Below, piece by piece: positions 14,585 through 22,206 of a DNA stretch of 39,595 nt (positions within the stretch are counted from its first letter, which is position 1; each line of letters begins with the position of its first letter). A program made the position numbers and the translations under genes. The stretch comes from REEB76 sp049698775 (lineage in GTDB: Bacteria > Pseudomonadota > Gammaproteobacteria > Natronospirales > REEB76): assembly GCA_049698775.1 (NCBI GenBank), contig JBAVYM010000002.1, positions 1 to 39,595 of the forward strand, in the 5' to 3' direction. Under the pieces are notes generated by a model, which did no database searches, was not told where the DNA came from, and worked only from the letters and a program-made list of their open reading frames with translations.

Positions 14585-15937
14585 CTATTTCCTGGCTTTC
14601 CGCGCCACAATCCGCATTGCCATTTCCAGCGCCTGCTCGTAGTTGAGGCGCGGATCCACCTGGGACTTGTAGGCACGCTCCAGGTCGGTGTCGGTGAGAC
14701 CGCGTGCACCGCCGGTGCACTCGGTCACGTCGTCGCCGGTCAACTCGAAGTGCACGCCGGCGAGAATGCTGCCGAGTTGTTCGTGCAGCGCGAAAGCGGA
14801 CTCCAGTTCTTCCAGGATGTTCTCGAAACGCCGGGTCTTGAGTCCGCTGGCGGTGGTTTCGGTGTTTCCGTGCATGGGATCGCAGATCCACAGCACTTGG
14901 ATTTCTTTCTGTCGCACGGCTTTCACCAGCGCCGGTAAACTGTCATTGATGTGTTTGGCGCCAAAGCGGTGGATGAGCGTGAGCCTGCCAAGTTCATTGT
15001 GGGGATTGAGCACTTCACAGAGTGCCAGCAGATGTTCCGGCGTCATGGCCGCACCGATTTTCACGGCGATGGGGTTGGCGATGCCACGGAAATATTCCAC
15101 ATGCGCACCGTCCACGTCGGCGGTACGCATACCAATCCAGGGGAAATGGGTCGAGAGGTTGTACCAATGACCGGCTTCCGCCACGAAACTTGTCTGCGCC
15201 TGCTCGTATAAAAGATGCAGGCCCTCGTGGCTGGTGAAAAAATCAATACTGCCGCTCTCGGACAGCGGCTGGCCAGAAATGGTCTCCATGAAATTGAGCG
15301 AATCCACGATGGACTGCACGATGCGCCGGTATTCCGCTTCCAGCGGCGAGTTGCGCACGAAATCCAGATCCCAGTACTCGGGATGATGGAGATCGGCGAA
15401 GCCACCATCCACCAGCGCACGCACATAGTTCAGTGTGAGCGCAGCATGTTCGTAACCGCGCAGCATGAGAGTCGGGTCCGCGGCGCGTTCCTCGGCGCTG
15501 AAACCGGAGCGGTTGATGATGTCACCACGGTAGCTCGGTAAGGTAAGGCCATCGCGCGTTTCCGTGTCAGCCGAGCGCGGCTTGGCATATTGACCGGCGA
15601 TGCGGCCGACGCGAATGACACGCTTCTTCAAGCCGTGCACCAGTACCAGGCTCATCTGCAGGAGAATCTTCAGCTTGTTGGCAATGGGATCAGCGGTGCA
15701 ATCGTCAAAGCTCTCGGCGCAATCGCCGCCTTGCAGCACGAACCGCTCCCCGCGCCCGGCCTCGGCCAGTTGCCGGCGCAGTTTGTCCACCTCACCCGAG
15801 GTGACCAGCGGCGGCAACCGGCGGATTTCAGAAAGCGCACGCGCAACCGCAGCGGCGTCGGCATACAAAGGCTGTTGGCCGGCGGTGCGTGACTGCCAGC
15901 TTTCCGGCTGCCATTTTTGTATGAATGTGCGGTCCAT
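14585..15937 (-). CDS. Class II 3-deoxy-7-phosphoheptulonate synthase (DAHP synthase)
   Basis: A 450-residue enzyme that joins phosphoenolpyruvate and erythrose 4-phosphate in the first step of aromatic amino acid synthesis. It is the plant-type class II form: an opening FIQKWQPESW, then FVLQGGDCAESFD, GMRTADVDGAHVEYFRGIANP and WICDPMHGNT, all typical of this class. The ATG at 15937 is chosen because it begins the family-like N-terminus; an in-frame GTG at 15961 would add eight residues. No good ribosome site precedes either. A perfect AAGGAG lies further up, before an out-of-frame ATG at 16032. The gene converges on rluE. Confidence 0.93.
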   Translation of the reverse strand: MDRTFIQKWQPESWQSRTAGQQPLYADAAAVARALSEIRRLPPLVTSGEVDKLRRQLAEAGRGERFVLQGGDCAESFDDCTADPIANKLKILLQMSLVLVHGLKKRVIRVGRIAGQYAKPRSADTETRDGLTLPSYRGDIINRSGFSAEERAADPTLMLRGYEHAALTLNYVRALVDGGFADLHHPEYWDLDFVRNSPLEAEYRRIVQSIVDSLNFMETISGQPLSESGSIDFFTSHEGLHLLYEQAQTSFVAEAGHWYNLSTHFPWIGMRTADVDGAHVEYFRGIANPIAVKIGAAMTPEHLLALCEVLNPHNELGRLTLIHRFGAKHINDSLPALVKAVRQKEIQVLWICDPMHGNTETTASGLKTRRFENILEELESAFALHEQLGSILAGVHFELTGDDVTECTGGARGLTDTDLERAYKSQVDPRLNYEQALEMAMRIVARKARK

Positions 15938-16139
15938 GAGGCGCAATATGCTACACGGCACGCATGCCGGGGAAAAGCGCGGGGTGCGATGAACACGTGG
16001 TTTATGGCAAAATTAGCGTTTTCTTGGGCCATGCGCTCTCCTTTTCGCATAGCGTGCCGATCATGGTTCTTTGATGGGCCGCGCATCGCCGGATCGGTTT
16101 GCCGGTTTCGGCGCCCATGAACTGACAGGAGCTTCATAC

Positions 16140-17297
16140 ATGCATCGTGTTCTGGTACTCGGAGCCGGCAAAATCGGTTCCCTGCTCTCGGGTTTGCTCG
16201 CCGCTTCTAGCGATTATCAGGTTGATTTGGGTGATGTAAACGGCCATGCCGCCCAGGCAGTGGCGGCCGGCCACAAGCTGTCCAACGTCAAAGCTCACCA
16301 GGTGGACGCGCGCAGCAAAGAAGCTGTGGAAAAACATTTGAAGGCGCACCCCGTGGACGCGGTGATTTCCAGCCTGCCCTACTTCTGCAACCCGCCGGTG
16401 GCCGAGATGGCGCGCACGCTCAACCTGCACTACTTTGACCTCACCGAGGACGTGGAAGTGACCCGCGCCGTGAGCAAGACCGCGCAGGGGGCGAGTACTG
16501 TATTTGCGCCGCAGTGCGGTCTCGCGCCGGGCTTCATCAGCATCGCCGGCCACGAACTCATGTCGCATTTCGACGCAGTGCAGGACGTTAAACTGCGGGT
16601 CGGCGCCCTGCCCCAGAATCCCGGCAACCTGACCAAGTATTCGCTCACCTGGTCCTCGGATGGCGTGATCAACGAATACGGCAATCTTTGTTACGGTGTC
16701 GCCAACGGCGAACCCGCGACCTTCATACCGCTCGAGGGCCTGGAAACCATCCAACTCGAGGGCCGGCTTTACGAAGCCTTCAACACCTCCGGTGGCCTGG
16801 GCTCGCTGGCGGAAACCTGGGCCGGCCGGGTGCGCAACCTCACGTACAAGACCATGCGCTATCCCGGCCACTGCGAAATCATGCGGGCGCTCATGAACGA
16901 CCTGCGCATGAACGAGCACCGCGACGAACTCAAAACCATCCTGGAGCGTGCTGTGCCGCGCACCGTGCAGGACGTGGTGCTGGTGTATGTGTCCGTCACC
17001 GGCCTGCAGCACGGCAAGTTCATGGAGGAGAACTACGTGAACGCGATTTACCCGCAGGAAATCGCCGGCAAGCTGTGGTCCGCCATCCAGGTCACCACCA
17101 GCGCCGGGGTGTGCGCGGTGGTGGACCTGGTGCTTAAAAAGCCCGGCGCCTACCAGGGGCTGGTGAAACAGGAACAGTTCAAGCTCGGCGAAGTATTGGC
17201 AAACCGCTTCGGCAAAGCCTACGCGCAGGCGGAAACCGCGGAATTATCCGCGCGGCTGGTACGCACCGGCGAAGCCGTCAAACAATTCGTGACCTGA
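16140..17297 (+). CDS. Saccharopine dehydrogenase-like oxidoreductase (probable lysine 6-dehydrogenase)
   Basis: A 385-residue NAD(P)-dependent enzyme with an N-terminal Rossmann fold (VLVLGAGKIG, glycines at 8, 10 and 13) and the saccharopine dehydrogenase C-terminal domain. The family includes saccharopine dehydrogenases and lysine 6-dehydrogenase, which deaminates the epsilon-amino group of lysine to give allysine/piperideine-6-carboxylate. The gene immediately downstream encodes an ALDH7-type enzyme that would oxidise that product to 2-aminoadipate. This makes a lysine-degrading role the best inference. The start at 16140 has AGGAG at 16127-16131; the open frame upstream lacks such a site. 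The exact substrate cannot be proved from sequence. Confidence 0.8.
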   Translation: MHRVLVLGAGKIGSLLSGLLAASSDYQVDLGDVNGHAAQAVAAGHKLSNVKAHQVDARSKEAVEKHLKAHPVDAVISSLPYFCNPPVAEMARTLNLHYFDLTEDVEVTRAVSKTAQGASTVFAPQCGLAPGFISIAGHELMSHFDAVQDVKLRVGALPQNPGNLTKYSLTWSSDGVINEYGNLCYGVANGEPATFIPLEGLETIQLEGRLYEAFNTSGGLGSLAETWAGRVRNLTYKTMRYPGHCEIMRALMNDLRMNEHRDELKTILERAVPRTVQDVVLVYVSVTGLQHGKFMEENYVNAIYPQEIAGKLWSAIQVTTSAGVCAVVDLVLKKPGAYQGLVKQEQFKLGEVLANRFGKAYAQAETAELSARLVRTGEAVKQFVT

Positions 17298-17307
17298 GGG
17301 TTCCGCC

Positions 17308-18846
17308 ATGGCGAAAGCGAGCGTGACTTCGATCCTGCAATCTCTCGGGTTGGAAAAAACCAATGCCGGCGTATGGACCGCTACCGGCGGCTGGCGCAAA
17401 ACCCGTGGCGCCGAAATACTCGAATCCATCAACCCCGCCACCGGCAAGGTGCTTGCCCGCGTCACCTGCGCCACCGAGGCAGATTACGAACAAGTCATCC
17501 GCGACGCGCAAAACGCATTTGCACTCTGGCGCGAAGTGCCGGCGCCGAAACGCGGCGAAGCCGTGCGCCTCATCGCCGAAGCTCTGCGCAAACACAAAGA
17601 CGCACTCGGCAACCTGGTTGCGCTGGAAATGGGCAAAATCAAGGCCGAAGGCGACGGCGAAGTCCAGGAAATGATTGATATTGCGGATTTCGCCGTGGGC
17701 CAGTCGCGCATGCTCTACGGCCACAGCATGCATTCGGAACGGCCACAGCATCGCATGTATGAACAATGGCATCCTTACGGCGTGGTCGGCGTCATCACCG
17801 CATTCAATTTCCCGGTGGCGGTATGGGCATGGAACGCTTTCTTGTCCGCCATCTGCGGCAACGCCACGGTGTGGAAACCTTCACCGCGCACGCCGCTGTG
17901 CGCCATCGCGGTGCAACACATCTGCAACAAGGTGCTGAAGAAGCACGGCTATCCCGCGATCTTCTCGATGTTCGCGGACAAGAGCGTGAAGCTCGCGGAG
18001 AATTTTACCGGCGATCCGCGCGTGTCACTGATTTCTTTCACCGGTTCCACGGCCGTGGGCCGCAAGGTTGGTGAAATGGTCGCGGCGCGCATGGGCCGTG
18101 CATTGCTAGAACTGGGCGGCAACAACGCCATCATCGTGGACGAAACCGCGGATCTGAAGCTCGTGGTTCCAGCCGTAGTCTTCGGCGCGGTGGGCACTGC
18201 CGGCCAACGCTGCACCACGACCCGCCGCCTCATCGTGCACGAGGACATCGTGGATGCGCTGGTGGACAGACTTGCTCATGCTTACAAACAAGTGCGCATC
18301 GGCGATCCCTTAAATGAGGGTACGCTCATGGGCCCGCTGTGCAGCGAGGACGCGGTGAGCCGTTATCGTTCCGCCATCGGTGCCATCAGGAAGGCTGGCG
18401 GCAAAATCGTCTGTGGCGGCAAAGTGCTCAATGGTCCGGGATACTTCGTGGAACCCACCATTGTCCGCGCTGGAAATGAATTGGAGATCGTGAAGACCGA
18501 AACCTTTGCACCGATTTTGTATGTCATGGCGTTCCATGATCTTGACGAAGCGGTGCGCATGCACAACGACGTGCCGCAAGGTTTGTCGTCCGCCATCTTT
18601 ACTACCAACCTGAAGAACGCTGAATATTTTCTGTCCGCGGTGGGCAGCGACTGCGGCATCGCCAACGTCAACATCGGCACTTCCGGCGCCGAGATCGGTG
18701 GCGCGTTCGGCGGCGAAAAGGAAACCGGCGGCGGCCGCGAATCCGGCTCCGATGCCTGGAAACACTATATGCGCCGGCAAACCAACACTATCAACTGGTC
18801 GGATCACTTGCCGCTGGCGCAGGGAATCAAATTCAACCTGGATTGA
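17308..18846 (+). CDS. amaB: ALDH7-type aldehyde dehydrogenase (piperideine-6-carboxylate/aminoadipate semialdehyde dehydrogenase)
   Basis: A 512-residue NAD-dependent aldehyde dehydrogenase. The catalytic Cys is residue 302 (GTAGQRCTTTRR) and the general base Glu is residue 268 (LELGGNN). The ELGGNNAI and GQRCTTTRR forms, and the final GRESGSDAWKHYMRRQTNTINW, are typical of the ALDH7A1 (antiquitin)/AmaB group, which oxidises aminoadipate semialdehyde. It starts 10 bases after the preceding dehydrogenase stop, with GAGGG overlapping that stop, so the two form one operon. Together they would take lysine to 2-aminoadipate. The symbol is assigned by subfamily resemblance. Confidence 0.85.
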   Translation: MAKASVTSILQSLGLEKTNAGVWTATGGWRKTRGAEILESINPATGKVLARVTCATEADYEQVIRDAQNAFALWREVPAPKRGEAVRLIAEALRKHKDALGNLVALEMGKIKAEGDGEVQEMIDIADFAVGQSRMLYGHSMHSERPQHRMYEQWHPYGVVGVITAFNFPVAVWAWNAFLSAICGNATVWKPSPRTPLCAIAVQHICNKVLKKHGYPAIFSMFADKSVKLAENFTGDPRVSLISFTGSTAVGRKVGEMVAARMGRALLELGGNNAIIVDETADLKLVVPAVVFGAVGTAGQRCTTTRRLIVHEDIVDALVDRLAHAYKQVRIGDPLNEGTLMGPLCSEDAVSRYRSAIGAIRKAGGKIVCGGKVLNGPGYFVEPTIVRAGNELEIVKTETFAPILYVMAFHDLDEAVRMHNDVPQGLSSAIFTTNLKNAEYFLSAVGSDCGIANVNIGTSGAEIGGAFGGEKETGGGRESGSDAWKHYMRRQTNTINWSDHLPLAQGIKFNLD

Positions 18847-18932
18847 CGGCGGCGCAAAAATGAAAATTCGAGCAATCCCACGCTAGACCTCGTGTGGCAT
18901 TGCCCTGACACGCACCTGTTCGGGAGTGATCC

Positions 18933-19769
18933 GTGCTCGCATTGCATCTTCTGTTGCTCGCCATCCTGCAAGGCATCACCGAACTGTTTCCCATCAGCAG
19001 TCTCGGCCATAGCATCTTGGTGCCGGCGGTGTTCCACTGGCCCATTGACCGGAAAGCGTCATGGTTCCTTCCTTATATAGTTGTGTTGCACCTCGGCACC
19101 GCCGCGGCACTCTTTATATATTTCTGGCGCGACTGGTTTGCGCTCCTCGGCGGCGCATGGAAGGCGCGCGGCAACGTGAACAATCCCCAGGCCCGGCTGT
19201 TCTGGCTGCTGGTGGTGGGCACGATTCCGGCCGGCCTCATCGGCCTGCTGCTGGAACACAAAATCCGCGCGTTGTTTGGCAGTTTTACCGTGGCGGCGGT
19301 GTTCCTGATGGTGAACGGCGTAATCCTGTTCATCGGTGATGCGCTCAAAAACCGCGCCGCGCGTCATGAACTGGCGAATATGAGTTGGGCGCGCGCGTTC
19401 GGCATCGGCTGCGCCCAAGCGCTGGCTCTGATTCCCGGCATCTCGCGCTCCGGCGCCACGTTGGTGGCGGGTGTATGGTCAGGGTTGGACTACGCCTCCT
19501 CCGCGCGTTTTTCGTTTCTTCTGGCTACACCGATCATCGGTGCGGCCGGTCTGCTGGAAATCCCCAAGCTCGCCAAACAGCACGCCTCACTTCCCGCCGG
19601 CTTGCTGCTCACCATAGTCGTGGGTGGCGTTCTGGCGGGCCTGTTCGCCTGGCTCAGCGTCTGGTTCCTCATGCGGTATTTCAGAAAGCACGAAGTCACA
19701 GCTTTGCGGCCGTTTGGCATTTACTGCCTGTTGGCCGGCGCCGGCGCGCTCATTATCGGTTTCGCCTGA
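18933..19769 (+). CDS. uppP: Undecaprenyl-diphosphate phosphatase (BacA family)
   Basis: A 278-residue integral membrane protein that dephosphorylates undecaprenyl pyrophosphate to recycle the lipid carrier for peptidoglycan and O-antigen. Both family motifs are present: LQGITELFPISSLGH at residues 11-25 and the PGISRSG motif in the second half. About eight hydrophobic helices are spread through the rest. The start is a GTG at 18933 with GGGAG about 7 bases before it. It follows the lysine genes by 86 bases; no functional link is evident. Loss of bacitracin sensitivity is the classical overexpression phenotype of the family. Confidence 0.95.
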   Translation: MLALHLLLLAILQGITELFPISSLGHSILVPAVFHWPIDRKASWFLPYIVVLHLGTAAALFIYFWRDWFALLGGAWKARGNVNNPQARLFWLLVVGTIPAGLIGLLLEHKIRALFGSFTVAAVFLMVNGVILFIGDALKNRAARHELANMSWARAFGIGCAQALALIPGISRSGATLVAGVWSGLDYASSARFSFLLATPIIGAAGLLEIPKLAKQHASLPAGLLLTIVVGGVLAGLFAWLSVWFLMRYFRKHEVTALRPFGIYCLLAGAGALIIGFA

Positions 19770-19914
19770 ACCGGTTCTGAAGGTTCGAGGACTGCCGACC
19801 CCAAAGCCGTGGATGAGAATACCAGGTGGTGTTGATTCAGTTGCCTTTTTTGCCCCTTGCAGGTATATGGTGCGGCGTATCCGGACGACGTTGCATCCAC
19901 GATAAGGAGCGGGC

Positions 19915-21681
19915 ATGGCCGATGAGCGACTGAGTTTGCTGGCACGTTTCAAGCGGCACCATGCTTACCGGGTTGCGACCGTTTACGCGATTGCCGCCTG
20001 GGTCATCCTCCAGCTTGCCAACAGTGTTTTCCCCGATTTTGGTCTGCCGCGCAGCAGCGTGCGTCTGGTGATTGTGATGCTGCTGCTCGGCTTTCCGGTG
20101 GTGCTAACGCTCGCCTGGTGGCTCATCAAACCCGTGGATCCGGACAAGCTCAGCCACTGGCAACGTCGCCGCTGGCGCCTGGGCCTGTTGTTATCCGTCC
20201 TGGTCATGATCTTTGCCGGCCTATCTGGCGCTTATATCTGGACATTCACCGCGAAGCCGCCGCTGACTGCCGTGGATTTGGCCGCGACCACGGTGTTACC
20301 GGCATTCAACCCGCCGCCCAATTCCATCGCCGTGCTGCCATTCCGCAATCTCAGCAACAACCCCGCGCAGCAATACCTGAGCGATGGCCTGACCCAGGAA
20401 CTCACCGACGATCTCAGCCTGATCGCCGGTCTGCGGGTCATCGCCTGGCAATCCATGGAAGGCTATCGTAATACCGCATTGCCGGTCGGCGACATCGGCA
20501 AGAACCTGAACGTCGCCAATATCCTCACTGGCAGTATCATGCGCGAGGGCGAGATACTGCGGGTATCGGTCGCGCTGGTAAACACCATTACTGGCAACCA
20601 AGTCTGGTCATCGCGTTACGACCAGACTTTCAAAGACGTGTTCGCCATGCAGGACAACATCTCCAAAGCCATTGTCGAAATCACTCAAGGCAAACTCGAC
20701 ATCAATACTCAGCTGGTTGCTGCCGCCACCAGCAACCCCGAAGCTCATGACGCTTATCTACGCGGCAAGGCGGCTTTCGCATTGCGCACCGAACAGGGAT
20801 TGAATGACGCTCTCAAACAGTTCCAGAGAGCGATCAAACTCGACCCCCGTTACGCCGAGGCTTACGCCCAGTTGGCCAGCGTGTACGGCACTCTGCCCGA
20901 AGTCACTTCCATGCCATTGCAGGAAGCGAATGCCAGGGCCATGCAAGCGGTGCAGCAAGCGCTGGCCATCAACCCGGACCTGGCGGCCGCCCACGCCGTG
21001 CTGGCCAACATTTACATCTCGGAACACAAGCTGGACCAGGCCAAGGCGCAGTTGTTGCGCACGTTGGTTCTGGATCCGAACAATGCCGCCGCCCACGCCA
21101 GTTACGGCTTTATGCTGCCACTCGCGGACGCCCTCGGTCAGTATCAGCAAGCCGCCGTGTTGGACCCGGGTAATTGGGCGGCACAAATGAACTTGGGTAC
21201 CACTTACGTCGAACTGGGCAAGAATGATCAGGCTCTGCAGGCTTTCCAGGCAGCCCACAAACTGTCGCCGGACAATATAGATGCGCCACTGGAAATCGCC
21301 TTTCTTTACCACCAGGAATCCAGACTTGCGGAAGCGGTCAATGTACTGAGCGGTATCAAGACTCACAGCAAGGATGATGCGCGCATCCTTGACGCCTCCC
21401 GTCTTGCCTACCAGGCCTTGCAGGATCCGAAACTGCACGACCAGGCACTGGCTACGCTGGACAAGCTGGCCGCCGCCAACATCAGTGCATTCAACCATTA
21501 CTACTTGGCCACGTCCTACGTGATTCTCGGCGAGAATGACCGGGCCATCGGCCAGATCACAAAATTCTGCAGCAGCGCTCCAGACACCTGCAACGACATC
21601 GCCGTGGATAATCACTATGCTGCGCTGCGAGCCGATCCCCGATTCCAGACTTTGGTGGCCAAGTACGGCCTGAAGCACTGA
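19915..21681 (+). CDS. Membrane-anchored TolB-like/TPR protein
   Basis: A 588-residue protein. Its N-terminus (RFKRHHAYRVATVYAIAAWVIL) is typical of a family found on adenylate cyclase-like and TPR proteins. Three membrane helices lie near 17-37, 49-70 and 88-110, so the remainder probably faces the periplasm. Residues 136-260 form a TolB-like/FlgO-like domain (SIAVLPFRNLSNNP, YLSDGLTQELTDDLS). From about 275 to 560 there are TPR repeats (for example FQRAIKLDPRYAEAYAQLA). No enzymatic domain is visible. A scaffold or sensory role is likely, but the partner is unknown. AAGGAG precedes the start. The gene ends with three in-frame stops in a row (TGA TAA TAA). Confidence 0.75.
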   Translation: MADERLSLLARFKRHHAYRVATVYAIAAWVILQLANSVFPDFGLPRSSVRLVIVMLLLGFPVVLTLAWWLIKPVDPDKLSHWQRRRWRLGLLLSVLVMIFAGLSGAYIWTFTAKPPLTAVDLAATTVLPAFNPPPNSIAVLPFRNLSNNPAQQYLSDGLTQELTDDLSLIAGLRVIAWQSMEGYRNTALPVGDIGKNLNVANILTGSIMREGEILRVSVALVNTITGNQVWSSRYDQTFKDVFAMQDNISKAIVEITQGKLDINTQLVAAATSNPEAHDAYLRGKAAFALRTEQGLNDALKQFQRAIKLDPRYAEAYAQLASVYGTLPEVTSMPLQEANARAMQAVQQALAINPDLAAAHAVLANIYISEHKLDQAKAQLLRTLVLDPNNAAAHASYGFMLPLADALGQYQQAAVLDPGNWAAQMNLGTTYVELGKNDQALQAFQAAHKLSPDNIDAPLEIAFLYHQESRLAEAVNVLSGIKTHSKDDARILDASRLAYQALQDPKLHDQALATLDKLAAANISAFNHYYLATSYVILGENDRAIGQITKFCSSAPDTCNDIAVDNHYAALRADPRFQTLVAKYGLKH

Positions 21682-21703
21682 TAATAAGCATGCCGCGCTG
21701 CGG

Positions 21704-22192
21704 CTAACCGGCGTCCTCAAAACGATTCTGACTGCGGTTCTTTCTGACCTTGAGCCCATCGAACACCCGCCCATTCATGACAATATAAACGCCTGCTGGC
21801 AGGCACTGCACCGCGACTACCGCGCCACCGATGTTGAAAATGGCGTCGCTACCACGGAAGCGCGCCGGGTTGAGTGCACCGGTCAGTACGACGGTCTTGC
21901 CGGAAATCCCGGTGAGCGCCGCGGCGGTGTCGGTCATGGTGTCCGTGCCGTGGGTAATCAGGATGCGTGACTCGGGCGCCTCCGCTACCGCCCGCCGGAT
22001 CAGGGCGCGGTCCGCGTCATTCATGTCCAGGCTGTCCTTGAACATCAATGAGGTTATGCCGAACGGCAGTTGCAGGTTCATCTCTCGCAGGATGTCATCG
22101 ATCTGCGGCTCACCGACCTCGTATTCGCTCTTCGCGTCGAAATAGATTTTGTCTATGGTGCCGCCGGTGGTGAAGATGCGCAGTTTTTCCAT
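21704..22192 (-). CDS. Single-domain asparaginase-like protein
   Basis: A 162-residue protein covering only the N-terminal asparaginase domain. The two catalytic motifs are present: TTGGTID (residues 8-14), holding the nucleophile Thr, and THGTDTM (80-86), with the Thr-Asp pair. Full asparaginases have about 330 residues and complete their site with a second domain that is absent here. Such small forms are annotated in many gammaproteobacteria; their substrate is not well established. The ATG at 22192 is preferred because GAGGA lies 11 bases upstream; an ATG at 22204 overlaps that site. It follows the patatin gene by 14 bases and is probably co-transcribed. Confidence 0.8.
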   Translation of the reverse strand: MEKLRIFTTGGTIDKIYFDAKSEYEVGEPQIDDILREMNLQLPFGITSLMFKDSLDMNDADRALIRRAVAEAPESRILITHGTDTMTDTAAALTGISGKTVVLTGALNPARFRGSDAIFNIGGAVVAVQCLPAGVYIVMNGRVFDGLKVRKNRSQNRFEDAG

Positions 22193-22206
22193 GCTTTGAC
22201 CCATCC

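Noticed and set aside
21692..21704. GCCGC-GCT-GCGGC hairpin as a terminator between the TPR and asparaginase genes
   Set aside because: The 5-bp stem has no T tract in either direction, so a Rho-independent terminator is not supported.
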